DNA of 64,000 nt from Rhizomys pruinosus (lineage: Eukaryota; Chordata; Mammalia; Rodentia; Spalacidae): assembly GCA_009823505.1 (NCBI GenBank), contig VZQC01000265.1, positions 5,688,960-5,752,959 of the forward strand, written 5' to 3'. A program made the translations under genes and the position numbers. Below the pieces are notes generated by a model. The model did not search any database, was not told the DNA's origin, and saw nothing but the letters and a program-made list of their open reading frames with translations. Positions within the stretch are counted from its first letter, which is position 1; the number at the start of each line of letters is the position of its first letter. Positions 22,404-33,035 of this stretch are shown here, one piece after another.

Positions 22404-23105
22404 AAGATTTACATAATATCTACATATTCATGCAGAACAGTGAATCTACGGACTAGGGAACATATTCTTCACAAGAACCTGTGGAAAGTTCACAAAAAAA
22501 CATTGATTAGCTACTAAACTATAAGGCAAGTCTCAAAGAATATTAATTTGGGGGCTAGAAAGATGGTTCAGTGGTTAAGAGCACTGGCTGCTCTTGAAGA
22601 AAACCCAGGTTTGAGTATTAGCACCCACATGGTGATGAACAACCATCTATAACTCCAGTTATAGGGGATCTGATCTCTTTGACCCCCATGTGTTTTGCAT
22701 GACACAGGTCCACTTAGATACATGCCAGCAATATACTCATACACATAAAAATAATAAATTATACATATTTTAAAAATAATATTAATTTTATAAAATTATA
22801 TTATCTGGAAATTCACTTAGAAATTAACAACAATAAAGGAAATGGTAACAACCCATAGATTAAAGTAGGGGGGATGGAAAACAAAACAACAAAATGAAAA
22901 CATTGCTCAAAATTAATGGATCAAAAAATCAATGACAAAAATTAAATTTTAGAAATACCTTATAACATAATTGTTACATATCAAGAATCTGTGGGGTGAA
23001 GCTAACTTAGTAATAAGTCAAGTTTGTAGCTTAGTGACTTAGAAAAGAAAAACTGGTTGACAAATTATCCTATCCCTCAAACCTCAGCAGCAAGAACATT
23101 GAACG
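22404..23105 (+). mobile_element. Ancient L1M, ORF2 endonuclease region (continuation)
   Basis: Continues the host L1M after L1-A. GAAATTAACAACAATAAAGG, AATTAATGGATCAAAAAATC and AGAATCTGTGGGGTGAAGCT follow the ORF2 order of old L1M. It is interrupted by a B2 at 22550-22777 and is fully degenerate. The 3' limit is uncertain. Confidence 0.58.
22550..22777 (+). mobile_element. B2 SINE with 11-bp TSD
   Basis: GGGGCTAGAAAGATGGTTCA head, GCACCCACATGG, and a CATAAAAATAATAAAT tail. AATATTAATTT flanks it at 22539-22549 and 22778-22788. Older subtype. Confidence 0.93.
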
Positions 23106-23108
23106 AAC

Positions 23109-23147
23109 TCTCTCTCTCTCTGCCCCTCCCTCCTTCCCTTTCTCTCT

Positions 23148-23184
<37 letters not shown>

Positions 23185-23200
23185 GCACGAACACACACAC
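23109..23200 (+). repeat. (TC)n then (AC)n simple repeats
   Basis: TC run at 23109-23120, C/T-rich spacer, then AC units from 23149 to 23200 with a short GCAC interruption. Confidence 0.95.
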
Positions 23201-23624
23201 AAGAAAAACCATGATTTTCAGGAGACCTGAAGTAGAGAACTGGCATCTAATGAACTGGCATCATTCCAAAGCTGCCAATTTCCTGTCCTGGAGCTGGTTG
23301 TGGAAGTTCATGATCTCATGCTAATGCACTAAGGGTTCTATGGCCCTTGAACAAAGCAGGGCAGAGATGAAAGCTATTGATGCTGCAATGAGGAGGCTTT
23401 CATGCTTGGACAGACTACTGAGGAGGGAGCCTCGGGTACGGTGCTCCCTCACCAAGCCTAGTGGATGAAGCAGTTGCCCATATGGCATGTGACGGCTGAA
23501 TCCTTTTCCTTAGCTGAATAAATTAGCTGATTCTCTGGTAGGTAGAAGTAATTAATGTACCCAACCCTGGAAGTTGGCTCAAAAAAGAACAAGGTCCCTA
23601 GGGTCTCTTTACTTTTAGTGGGCT

Positions 23625-23676
23625 TACAAACAAACAAACAAACAAACAAACAAGCAAACAAACAAACAAACAAACA
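23625..23676 (+). repeat. (CAAA)n microsatellite
   Basis: About 13 CAAA units with one CAAG variant. Confidence 0.97.
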
Positions 23677-24027
23677 TACATCTAGCTATCTGGAAAGTCA
23701 AGGACAATGGACTTACCATACAAAGTAAGTGCAAGCAGAGTGTCTCCGGAGGCCCACATAATGACTCATTCGGAACTCTCCAGAGGAGACCATTTGTCAG
23801 CAAGAGAGAGAAGTAATTCCCCCCAAACAAAAGGAAAATGAAAACCAAAGTTCTGAAGCCAGGAGCCCTGCAGTTTATATTGATTGAGAAAAGTGTTCTC
23901 CCCAGGGGCAGGCCCAGCAGATGGCAGCCTGGCCTAGCAGCACAGGCACACCCCTTTCCTCTGGCTTCAGGGGAGCACTGTCTCTCTTGCCCTCATTTCA
24001 GCTACGAGTCTCTATAGAAGTCATTAA

Positions 24028-24120
24028 AGTATTTTAAACCAGGAGAGAAAAATTAGCCCATATGTTTAGGCTAGCCATGCACACATCACCAAAAATTAAA
24101 TAAATAAAACAAAAGTAGGA
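24028..24120 (+). repeat. 93-bp dispersed direct repeat, copy 1
   Basis: Shares about 90% identity with 26009-26101, including AGGAGAGAAAAATTAGC and TAAATAAATAAAACAAAAGT. No known repeat family recognised. Confidence 0.9.
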
Positions 24121-24621
24121 GGAAGTAGAGAACAAAAAACAGAATTAACTAAGCTTTGAGTGTCTAATCGGCTTGACATTTTAACAGGCACGTTGAAATT
24201 TCCCCCATGTGCTGGTGACAATGATAATAATTGAATGCATAAGGGATAAAAAATTTATTAAAATAGTGACAGCAACCAAAGCTGTCGAGAGCTTTAAGAT
24301 TCAGATTTCAGTTTTGACTACAAGGTCTGTGGTGTCTCCTAGTGTGGCATGTATGGCCTTGCCTCTGCTTGGGTTGTGAAGGAGGCTCTGGCCTCATGCA
24401 GGGAAAAGCCCACCACATCCTGCTCTCAAGGGACGGGGACCACAGGGCCTCTGGTAATTAGAATCTTTTAGGGACCGACCCTCTTGATTGTTGGGTGGCC
24501 TTTCTGTAGGAATCCCACTCTGTATTGGTACCTGGTCTACAGGCACTCACATAGGGCTAGGCGTGGAGGGGTGTGCGCCAGCCCAGTCTAGCATCTAAAA
24601 GAAATTGAAGGTCCTATTATT

Positions 24622-24876
24622 TATTTTTTAATACTTTTTATTTATTTGTTTACTTTTTATTTTTTGTTATTATTATGTGTATGAATGTACTGTTTGCATG
24701 TAGGTTTGTGCACCCGTGTCATGGTGCAATGCCGTGGAGGTCAGAAGAGGGTATCGATTCCCCTGGAACTGGAGTTAAAGACAATTCTTAGCCGCCATGT
24801 GGGTGCTGGGAATTGAACCCGGGTCCTCTGCAAGAGCAGTTGGGGCTCTTAACCACTAGGCCATCTCTCCAGCCCT
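24622..24876 (-). mobile_element. B2 SINE, young subtype (of a tandem pair)
   Basis: Minus-strand B2 with the GCAATGCCGTGGAGGTCAGA and CCGCCATGTGGGTGC young pattern. It abuts the next B2. One outer TSD (AGGTCCTATTA at 24609-24619 and 25076-25086) encloses both, so this copy probably entered the tail of its neighbour. Confidence 0.95.
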
Positions 24877-25075
24877 TTATTTATTATTTTATGTGTATGA
24901 GTGTATTGCCTGCAGCTGTGTAAGAGCATCTGTGTCTTGCAATGTCTGCAGAGATAAGAAGAGTGTTGGATCCCCTGGAACTGGAGTTACAGATGGTTGT
25001 TAGCTGCCATGTTCATACTAGGTCCTCTGCAAGAGCAGTCAGTGCTCCCAACTGCTGAGCCATCTCTCCAGCCCC
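24877..25075 (-). mobile_element. B2 SINE, older subtype (of a tandem pair)
   Basis: Minus-strand B2 (GTTAGCTGCCATG, CTGAGCCATCTCTCCAGCCC) inserted at the AGGTCCTATTA target. Confidence 0.94.
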
Positions 25076-25086
25076 AGGTCCTATTA

Positions 25087-25440
25087 CTTTTTATGGAACC
25101 ACCATCTAGTCAAGTTCCAAAATATCTTATATTACCTCCTAAAATAAACCCTATACTCAGGGAAAAGCCACTCTCCATTTCTTCCTCCAAGCCCTATAGA
25201 CCCATCAATCTGCTTTGCATCTTTGAATGTATCTACTCTGAACATTTCATATCAATAAAATTATACAATATGTGCCTTTGTGTCTACTTATTTCACATAG
25301 CCTAGTGTCTTCAAGGTTCATCCACACTGTAGCATGCATCACTGTTTCATTGCTTTGTATGCCTCAGTGATGTTCATATATATGCCATATATTTTATCTA
25401 ATACTCTGTAGATGGAAAGGTCATTTGGGAGGTACTCTGG
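25087..25440 (-). mobile_element. Ancient L1M ORF2 3' region
   Basis: TATTTCACATAGCCTAGTGT, TCAAGGTTCATCCACACTGT and AGCATGCATCACTG match the antisense of old mammalian L1 near the end of ORF2. It is fully degenerate. The boundaries are approximate. Confidence 0.7.
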
Positions 25441-25486
25441 GCCTGTACCTGATAAAAAAGGCCAAGGGATTATAGTATTAATTTGG

Positions 25487-25688
25487 GGCTGAGGATATAG
25501 CTTGGTTGGTAATGCACTTGATGCTTAAAGGACCTAAGTTCAAATCCCCAGGACCCATATAAAAGCAGGTCACTACATATCTGTAACCTCAGCACTAGGG
25601 GTATGGAGGCAAGCAGATCCCTGGAGCTTACTAGTCAATCAGTTAGCCAAAATGGTGCTCTCTAGGTTTAGTGAGAGACCGTGTCAAA

Positions 25689-25727
<39 letters not shown>

Positions 25728-25852
25728 GAAATGAGCTAGAGAGCAATGAAAAAGACACCTGATATTAGCTTCTAGTCTCCACATGTACAGGTATGCATGT
25801 ACACAGTGTACACAGATGTGTATACATACACATAAACATATATCCACACAAG
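25487..25852 (+). mobile_element. B4 SINE (ID-B1 dimer type)
   Basis: tRNA-like head (GGGGCTGAGGATATAGCTTG), B1-like middle (AGCAGATCCCTGGAG) and GTGAGAGACCGTGTCAAATA, then CTAGTCTCCACATG, in the order of the rodent B4 family. TAATTTGG at 25479-25486 and 25853-25860 is a likely short TSD. Contains an AAAT expansion. Confidence 0.82.
25685..25727 (+). repeat. (AAAT)n microsatellite in B4
   Basis: About ten AAAT units grown from the A-rich linker of the B4. Confidence 0.97.
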
Positions 25853-26008
25853 TAATTTGGTGCTAACTATAAAATCATAACCATCCTGTGAGAAATTCTA
25901 GTTCAGCATATACCAGAACTCTAGTTCTTTAAGCTTGGGGAAAGGATAGTGGATGAATGGGTGAATAGATAGATGAATAGACAGATGGATGAAGGGATGG
26001 ATTAGTTC

Positions 26009-26101
26009 AAGCATTTAAAACTAGGAGAGAAAAATTAGCACATATGTTTAGACCAGCGATGCACACATGCCTAAAAATTAAATAAATAAAACAAAAGTAG
26101 G
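26009..26101 (+). repeat. 93-bp dispersed direct repeat, copy 2
   Basis: Second copy of 24028-24120, about 1.98 kb downstream in the same orientation. Confidence 0.9.
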
Positions 26102-26253
26102 GAACAGTAGGGAGAAATATCAGAGGGTAGAAGGATGGGTGAATGTATTTGTTAAATGGAAGAATACTGCATTTGAAGTTCAAAACTCAGGCTCCATCCT
26201 TACCACAGTATAGGCCTATGAAATACTAATCACTTGTCTGTGGGCCTTTTTAT

Positions 26254-26905
26254 GTCTCTCCAAGAATCCTCCAGACCTTCAGTGCCAGATGGGGACTGCT
26301 GAGATATCCAACTTGTGGACTGAACTACTACTGGGGTTTCAGCCTCTTCAGAGTATAGACTGCCATTGTTGGACTACCCAGGCTGCATCATGGAGACCAG
26401 TACAGGAAGATCAAGACAGGACACGGTGTTTACTGGATCTCATTTGGTGACCATGGGAAGGGAAAACCCCAGTGTGGAGCACAAGGGCAGAACTGATGGT
26501 GGTTTGGGCTTGCCAAGGAGGAGCCTTCAAACATGACATCTTTCAGCCTAATAAAAAAAAATCACGGGCTGGAGATGCTAAAACCTATGATATATGTGAC
26601 ATGCATATGTATTTTGGAGTGATGCATATAGGAAGGAATAACAACAACAACAACAATAGAAAAGACTGTGTCAGAGAACTGACTGACATGGTGAACTTCT
26701 GCTCAAAACAGTAAACTTCTGCATCGAGAATTTTGAGAGAGACTGAGAAAAAGATGAAAAACATGTTTGGCAGAATGCATGAGCTCTGGTGGGGTTGGGG
26801 GGCAGGGAGGGGGGCATGGGTCTAGATTTGATTTGTAATGTAATTTTATATGAAATGCACAGAGCTTCAATAAAACATTGGCTTTGAAAAAAAAAGAAAA
26901 GAAAG
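26254..26905 (+). mobile_element. Element X copy 2, uninterrupted
   Basis: The 5' module (26254-26560) matches copy 1 closely from TCTCCAAGAATCCTCC to CATCTTTCAGCCTAAT. The 3' module (26600-26880) matches the L1 3' UTR tail, including a CAACAACAACAA tract, CAGAATGCATGAGCTCTGG, a G-rich run, GCTTCAATAAAACATTGGCT and an A tail. AATAAA sits about 15 bp before the A run. No ORF2 sequence lies upstream, so this is not a simple truncated L1 of the type seen at 11966 or 59094. A clear TSD was not found. Confidence 0.75.
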
Positions 26906-27410
26906 AAAAACTAGCCCATTAGGCCAGTTGGTTTCATATGATCCCAAGACCCCTCTCCTCTGAACACCCTTAGAAAATTGTGACTGACTGTACTGATTAC
27001 AGATGGAGTGCTCCGAGGCAGAGAATCTGGCAAGCTAGTTTATAAGCAGACTCACCTGGCACAGGTGCTCCATGTTTGCTTCCCAATGTGGTTTGAATAC
27101 ACCAAGGCTTTTCCTTTTAATCTCACTGAGTCTCGCAGCTTGACAACCCTGCTTCCCACTACCCACAACCATTCCTCACTCACGATATACAGTATCTTTT
27201 ATTAATTATACCACAGTTGTTTCACTATAAACTCTGTTTTCCCAAATTTATGGTTTTCCACTTCTTGCAAAACAATTGAGGCCATTTGGCCTCCTAGGTC
27301 TAAGACCCCTCTTGAGTCCGTGTTCCCAGCTGGGAGGAGCCAGTCGCCCACCCAGCTCCCACCAGCATCAGGCACTTAGAAGTTATTTTATCAACAAACT
27401 TGTGTGCAGC

Positions 27411-27424
27411 AAGTTGCCATGGAA
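27411..27424. promoter_or_regulatory. Candidate RFX X-box
   Basis: GTTGCCATGGAAAT matches the palindromic X-box consensus (GTTGCCATGGCAAC) at 11 to 12 of 14 positions. One site alone is weak evidence. Confidence 0.3.
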
Positions 27425-27750
27425 ATAAAAGTGACTGTTGGCATTAGTGTTCTGAAAATAAAGTGCAAGCCAAGCTGAAAAAAATGCCAGAGGTAGAGGA
27501 GGGGAGGCTCACGGGGAGAAATAGAAAAGAGTTCCTCAGGAAGCAGGAGGGGGACACTTCTTGCATTGTCCCTGGAGAAAACTCCAGGTGGCCCTGGAAG
27601 AAGAGAAAGCTGCTAGGCTCCACTTGAGACCAACGTTCACATCCTGGTATAAAGAAACCCAGTGGGTCTGCCCACTGCTCCCCCAGTAATGAAGATTAAT
27701 ACCATCAATTAAGTTAGGTCTGGTAATCTGACCAATTACTATGCATCTTT

Positions 27751-27766
27751 CCACAGCAGGGGGCAA
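27751..27766 (+). promoter_or_regulatory. Candidate CTCF core site
   Basis: CCACAGCAGGGGGCAA fits the CCASYAGRGGGCR core with small deviations. No binding evidence is available from sequence alone. Confidence 0.3.
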
Positions 27767-28944
27767 GATGCTGGGCCCTGAGCTGGCAACATGGATCACC
27801 ATGACAGCGACAAGCTGGGCTTGGTAATGGCTTTTAGAGACCAGCATTTTCTTGGGGGAGCTCCTCCTTGTGACCTATAGATGGGCTACTTGAAGGATGC
27901 ACTCAGGGGTGACTCCTACAGACCTGGCCTGGCCTCAACACCATTGTCTAATCTCCAGGGTCAGTTTGATCAAAGGAGCAGCACCAGCTGGTGCCTAAAG
28001 ATCAGAGTGGCCAGCCTGGCTGGGTCTGGGCACCAGCTCCAATGTGTGCTGACTTTGGAACCTAAGACTTCTTCCCTTTTAATTAGAATAACCTTGTTTG
28101 TTTTCTGTGGCTAAAGGGCTATGAGAAAGCGGCTGAGATGATATTGGGCACAGAGAGTTTCAAAACAAATGTGCATTTCTTCCTCGGGGTCCATTCCAAG
28201 TCTAGGAGTCACTTTTCAGGGAAGTGGCTCTTCTGTGACACCCAGATGCCTCCTGTGCACCTATGAGTGGACCTGGAGGACAGAGCTGCAGATCCTGCAG
28301 AGGCAGAAGAAGCACCTTGAAACTGGCATGGGCTGATGTTGCAGGGAGAGAAGGTTCTTCCCAGCCCTTACCATCAACATGCTCACCTGTTCTGAGAGAA
28401 CCCTGAAGAGCCTTCTGCTAGTCACTTGCCCTCTGAGTAGGCTTCAAACCAAGGCATGTCGATACCTCAAAAACAAACAAACAAACACAAACCACCCCCA
28501 CCACTAACTACAGCAAAAATATCTCCCTCCCTAACAGGTTGGGGTAGGATTCATGTGCTATTAGAGAACCTCAGACTTCTTAGAAATATGGTCTAAGGAC
28601 TCCTTCCCCGAACCTCGGAAATCAGACCAAGAAAACACCTTCGTCATGGCCATAGCCAGCCAGACACAGTGGTTATTGGGTTGTGTAGACAAGCAAAGAC
28701 AGAGGATGGACACACAGTGTGGACACACAGCCACACTGCTGTGTTTCTCAACTAGCTTCAGCAAGGTCTCAGCCCCTTGCTCCTCCTCACCTGCTAAGTT
28801 TTCTCAACTGTTGACCCAACTCACTTGGGCTTCCTTAAGGACTAGAGGATGTACAGATGTCTAAGAGCCCCCCATATTCCATCAAACATTAGGGACCCAG
28901 TGACAACTTGCTTGTGAATAGAAAGAAAATCAGACTATCTATAA

Positions 28945-29070
28945 GGGTGCTCAGTTAATAAGCTTTGTGACTTTGGAAAAATCTCTGAGCTCCTTAAATA
29001 TTCTTGTATGAGGATTGGGCTGGCTAATCTTGGTGGATCTATGACTCTGTTCTAAGGGATTCACTCTAGG
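28945..29070 (+). mobile_element. Probable MIR relic
   Basis: TTTGTGACTTTGGAAAAATC followed by CTCTGAGCTCCTTAAATATT and a GGATTGGGCTGGCTAATCTT segment follows the MIR core order, weakly. Confidence 0.4.
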
Positions 29071-29627
29071 AATCAGCAAAGTATTGTACAAATCTCAATC
29101 TAAAAGTGATCAGTTTATCTCACCCACAAATTGACAGCAGTCCATTATAGCGTGAGAGACGGGCCTCAGATTTGGTAAGCTCCCCCATTCATTCAAAGAG
29201 GCACTCACCTAGATAGAACAAAAGAGGGGAGATGCTTCCTACACAGTCTATAGTCTAGTGAGGAACAGCAAAAACTCAACAAGTGAAGAAGTAAGCACCA
29301 TAGATCTCATAGGAAACACTATAATGGAGAAAATAAAAGCTAGCAAAGGCCATCCCCTTGTCCTGGTGATGGAGGTGATTGGTCACGGAAGGAGACATTT
29401 GATCAGAAATCTGAAGGAAGGAACGGGTAGATTTCTAGAAAGAAATTAGGTAGGGAAGAAAAAAGAAAGAAAATTCCAAATCTTAGTAAACTGCACCTCA
29501 GAAAAGTAGCTTTCCTGTCTTCTCATGCAAGTGTTAAGCCTCGTTCAGAATTCACTATAGAAACAGTTTGAAAAGAACCCTTAAATAGTCACCATATTGA
29601 CTCCTGCTGCCTTCCCCTCAGCCTAGT
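29071..29627. other. Unique DNA, nothing recognised
   Basis: No repeat, no open frame above 63 codons. Confidence 0.5.
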
Positions 29628-29770
29628 GCTGGAGTCAGATGACCTAAATCACAAGGAGAACCATTATTATTCATGTTTGATCAGGGTACTTAGCCTTTCC
29701 GAATCATAACTCATTTGTGTAATAGTAATTTAACCCAGACCCTCCTTCAGGGTTGACTAGAGGATGGGAG
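29628..29770 (+). mobile_element. MIR SINE relic
   Basis: GGAGTCAGATGACCTAAATC, GGGTACTTAGCCTTTCCGAA, TCATTTGTGTAATAGTAA and CTTCAGGGTTGACTAGAGGA align to the MIR core region in order. Confidence 0.68.
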
Positions 29771-29929
29771 GAGTGACTGCATTTCCTGCTTCCTGAGTCC
29801 ACACTGCCTTTTCCCATCTGCTCAGGCAGGAATCATCTCGTGGGTCTCCAGAATGTTGGGAAGGCAAATCCCTTAGTTATAGGTCCAGAAGCCCTTTCCT
29901 CCTGTCCCAGGACAATCCCAAAAGCACCG

Positions 29930-30480
29930 AGGGTGCATATGCCATGGTTTCTATAAAGCGCTGCACAGGGCCCGAGTGGCCCGGAAGCCGAGGCAGAACA
30001 CTTTAACCACAACTGTGCTGGGACCAACTCGCAACGAGCGGTGCTTGGTGGCTGGGGACAGGCTGGGGAGCCGCCTGCAAATTTGATGGTACAAGAAGCC
30101 GTTTAAAGTTTTATTTTACAAAACAGAATAAATTAAAAATGCATTAGGAATGAGGCCCTTACTTAACTGCAGGGTGTGCTAATGGGTTTGGAGCTGCATT
30201 CCCTCCTCCTTTAAGCTCTTAATGACTGAGCTTTAATGTATTTTATTTCTTGAAAAACAATCCCACAAGCGCTCGGTACAGTCAGAAAAACATTTCTAAA
30301 ATCATTAGACCGATGCATGGTAAATATTCATCACCAAGCACAGCTCCCACCTGCTTGCAATGAGCCACTGATTTTCTCCTTGCCTTGTTTTGCTGTCTCC
30401 CTAGCTTTTTCATTTCTTTTCTATTCTTCCCTCTTCTCCTCTCCCCCAATCTCCTTCTCACTGGAAGATCAGACAAAGCT
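29930..30480. other. Candidate conserved non-coding block
   Basis: Repeat-free, with a moderately GC-rich left part (29960-30075) followed by AT-rich sequence containing TTAATGACTGAGCTTTAATG (30219-30238), TAAATATTCAT (30321-30331) and an E-box CACCTG (30349-30354). It has the texture of a developmental enhancer, but conservation cannot be tested here. Confidence 0.3.
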
Positions 30481-30704
30481 TTGCAGGGTCCTCTCTAAGG
30501 AAGGACATCTTCAAAAGGAGATGAATCTCTATCAATACTTAGTTTAATAAGAACTCCCACACCACTTGCAAGGGCTCCTAGTATCTGTGGTGGGTAAGGG
30601 GTTCCATGGACCTGAGAATCCATTCTCATCCCTTAGATGATGTCCAAAAGGCTATGATAAGGATGCCTGTCTCACAATAGGGGAGTACTTTGGTCATTCA
30701 AGGA

Positions 30705-30838
30705 TCCCAGTCTCATCCTGGCTAATATCACTGGTTGACCCTAAGAAAGTCACATCGCTGCTCTGTCCTCAAGAGTTGTCATCCATAAGATGACAAGGTT
30801 GGACAAGTATCCCCTAGTTGATACTCTGTGGTTTCCAA
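30705..30838 (+). mobile_element. MIR SINE relic
   Basis: GACCCTAAGAAAGTCACATC, CTGCTCTGTCCTCAAGAG, CATCCATAAGATGACAAGGT and GGACAAGTATCCCC follow the MIR core and tail. Confidence 0.65.
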
Positions 30839-30950
30839 GGCAAAGAGCTTGGTTTCAATCTGACCTTGGCCAGTTATTCGCTTTATAACCACATGCGAGT
30901 TACTTAAATTTTTGAGCTTTAGGTTTCTTACTTTAAAATTATACATATGC
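30839..30950 (+). mobile_element. MIR SINE relic, second copy
   Basis: GGTTTCAATCTGACCTTGGC, ACCACATGCGAGTTACTTAA and GAGCTTTAGGTTTCTTAC repeat the MIR core order directly after the previous copy. Confidence 0.65.
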
Positions 30951-31040
30951 AAGCTAGGGATATAGATCAAATGCAGAGCACTTACCTAGGATGTGTGAGA
31001 CCCTTAGTTCAACACCTAGAACTGTAAAAATCTATATAGA
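30951..31040 (+). mobile_element. ID-like tRNA-derived SINE
   Basis: AGCTAGGGATATAGATCAAA, GAGCACTTACCTAGGATGTG and TTAGTTCAACACC resemble the rodent ID head with A and B boxes, ending in an A-rich tail. Diverged. Confidence 0.6.
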
Positions 31041-31491
31041 TAGATATGCAAATAAATGTATAAAATCTAAATCCAAAAAGGTTATATGAAATCTAAAATA
31101 TGCACAAATGTGCATCACTAAGTATGGTGCCCAGCCCACATAGACTCAACAGGATAACTGCTCTCCTTCCTGCCTCTACAGGCATTCCTGTCCTCTTATG
31201 GGGCACTCGGGAGCAGGTCCTATGCCACAAGAAAGCTGGAATGCAGAGGTTCTGCACCAACAGTTGAGTGGGAGGAGGGGAAAGAAGACAGACACCCCAG
31301 TGGGGAGATGGACTCCTGTCCGGAGATCAAGAGAGAATGAAAGTGGCTGGATCTCCTCAGATGGACTGATGGAGATAGGGAGTCTTCCTTGGGATGAGGG
31401 CCTCCTGTCCTAGCTTGCTCGCTTGCATCGTGCTCCCCTCTCAGTGGATCTCCACGACTCACCAGGTAGTCAAGAGTTATTAGCCTCAATT
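31041..31491. other. Unassigned sequence
   Basis: Overlapping open frames of 71 codons (+) and 89 codons (-) show no recognisable domain. No repeat is recognised. Confidence 0.4.
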
Positions 31492-31503
31492 AGGAAATGA
31501 ACA

Positions 31504-31733
31504 GAGCTGGAGAGATGGCCTAGCAGTTAAGAGCACCAACTGCTCTTGCAGAGGACTCCAGTTCCATCCCCAGCACCCACATGGCGGCTGAGAACCGTCT
31601 TTAACTCCAGTTCCAGGGGAATCCGACACCCTCTTCTGACCTCCACAGCATTGCACGACACGGGTGCACAAACCTACATACAGACAGTACACTCATACAC
31701 ATAAAAAATTTAAAATTTAAAAAAAGAAAAAAA
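31504..31733 (+). mobile_element. B2 SINE, young subtype, 12-bp TSD
   Basis: Close to the window's younger B2 pattern (GAGAACCGTCTTTAACTCC, CATTGCACGACACGGGTGC). AGGAAATGAACA flanks it at 31492-31503 and 31734-31745. Confidence 0.96.
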
Positions 31734-31745
31734 AGGAAATGAACA

Positions 31746-32124
31746 AACTGAAATCTAATAAAGTGTTCCACAAGTGATAGAATGAGATCACACGTCCAGA
31801 GCCACCAACTCCATAGTCACATGATAACCAAATTCTCTTTACTCTCAGCTCTTTGGAGACACAATAACAGTGAGACAGGTCATCACAAACATCACATCAA
31901 ATGGGTATATCCTCAAACGTATGTGCATAACACCCATCATTATTGGTAGTTTCTTCATTCTTTCCATCTGCCATCAATGAATAGTCATTAGCAATACAAG
32001 TTCTTAAATTCAGATGGACTCCCAGCTAAGTGAGAAATCCACAGTGATATGAATGCTAGAATGAGAGGCCTCGACTCTATTCTGAACTCTATATTTCTTT
32101 CCCTTCGTAGCCTATGTAAATTGG
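31746..32124. other. Unassigned sequence
   Basis: Nothing recognised; no open frame of note. Confidence 0.4.
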
Positions 32125-32230
32125 TCTCATTGATTTTTTTACAGAGCTTATGACATATCAGGCTCTGTGATAAGGATTTATCATATATTATCTCAATTAA
32201 TCTGTTAAAATATTTTATTGATCCTTAGTG
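32125..32230 (-). mobile_element. MIR relic
   Basis: GCTTATGACATATCAGGCTC, TGTGATAAGGATTTATC and TATTATCTCAATTAATCTG correspond to the antisense MIR tail and core. Confidence 0.55.
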
Positions 32231-32694
32231 AATATCATACAATGCATTGATCACAGTCTTCCATCCCACCTCACTAGTGCCCCCCAACTTCATGTCCTCT
32301 ATTATGATTTTTTTGAAAGATCTATTGAGTCTAATCTGTGTTCCTCAAATGCTCTTCAGTGTGGAGCTCTATAATGGAGATTCAGTGGCCCTTCCAGACA
32401 CCACAGACTAGCAAAAATTCAATTACTAGGAACGGACTCCCTTTTTTACAGTTGTTGGCCAGGGAGGTCCCATCACCATTGTTCTCAGCGACCTCCCAGA
32501 ACTTGATGGTAAGACCCTATTGCTGAAAACACTAAATATGTATATCATAGAACAAACCAAGAGAAATCAAGCTGGTACTGACTTTGAGGCTTCATCTCTA
32601 CTGACTAGTTTTCATAGTACTAGAAAGTGCTATGTATACTACTGGAAGAGAAAAAGTTATCATCAAGCCTACCCAGCTGTGAGCCCTGAGAGAC

Positions 32695-33035
32695 CCAATT
32701 AGTCTTTGAAACAACTCTCCCAGGCTGGTAACATCATCCCCATTTTATAGATGTATGAACGGGAATCTTTCTTTTTTAAATATTTTATTTTTATGTGTAT
32801 GATTGTATTGCTTGCATGAATTTAAGTGCACCTATGCCATGCAATGTTTGAAGAGGTCAGAAAATGGCATGAGATGACCTGGAACTGTATCCAAAGACAG
32901 TTGTTAGTTGTTGGGAGTCAAATTCCAAGCCTCTGCAAGAGCAGACAGTACTCTTAACCACTGAGCCATCACTCCATCCCCAGTAATATAACCAAAGTCA
33001 CATAGATAATTAGGGACTTACAATTAGCTTCTTTT
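32695..33035 (-). mobile_element. MIR relic split by a B2
   Basis: AACATCATCCCCATTTTATA (left) and CAAAGTCACATAGATAATTA (right) are the two halves of an antisense MIR core, separated by the B2 at 32771-32981. Confidence 0.65.
32771..32981 (-). mobile_element. B2 SINE, older subtype
   Basis: Minus-strand B2 (CTTAACCACTGAGCCATCAC head, GTTGTTAGTTGTTGGGAG body, TTTTTATGTGTATG tail) inside the MIR relic. Confidence 0.9.

Larger units (their letters stand above)
23201..24608. other. Mostly unique DNA, no gene seen
   Basis: Apart from the AAAC microsatellite and the duplicated segment listed separately, I recognise no repeat and no long open frame. 24150-24330 is AT-rich with homeobox-type cores (ATAATAATTGAATGCAT) and may be constrained. 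Confidence 0.5.
26906..28940. other. Unique DNA with possible regulatory segments, no gene seen
   Basis: No long open frame and no recognised repeat. 27270-27480 and 27685-27775 have low-repeat, motif-dense sequence. They include an RFX-like GTTGCCATGGAAAT (27411-27424), homeobox-like ATTAATACCATCAATTAAG (27696-27714), a POU-like AATTACTATGCAT (27734-27746) and a CTCF-like core (27751-27766). Confidence 0.45.

Noticed and set aside
23625..23676. Regularly spaced repeats as a CRISPR-like array
   Set aside because: Simple tetranucleotide microsatellite without spacers; the genome is a vertebrate nuclear one.
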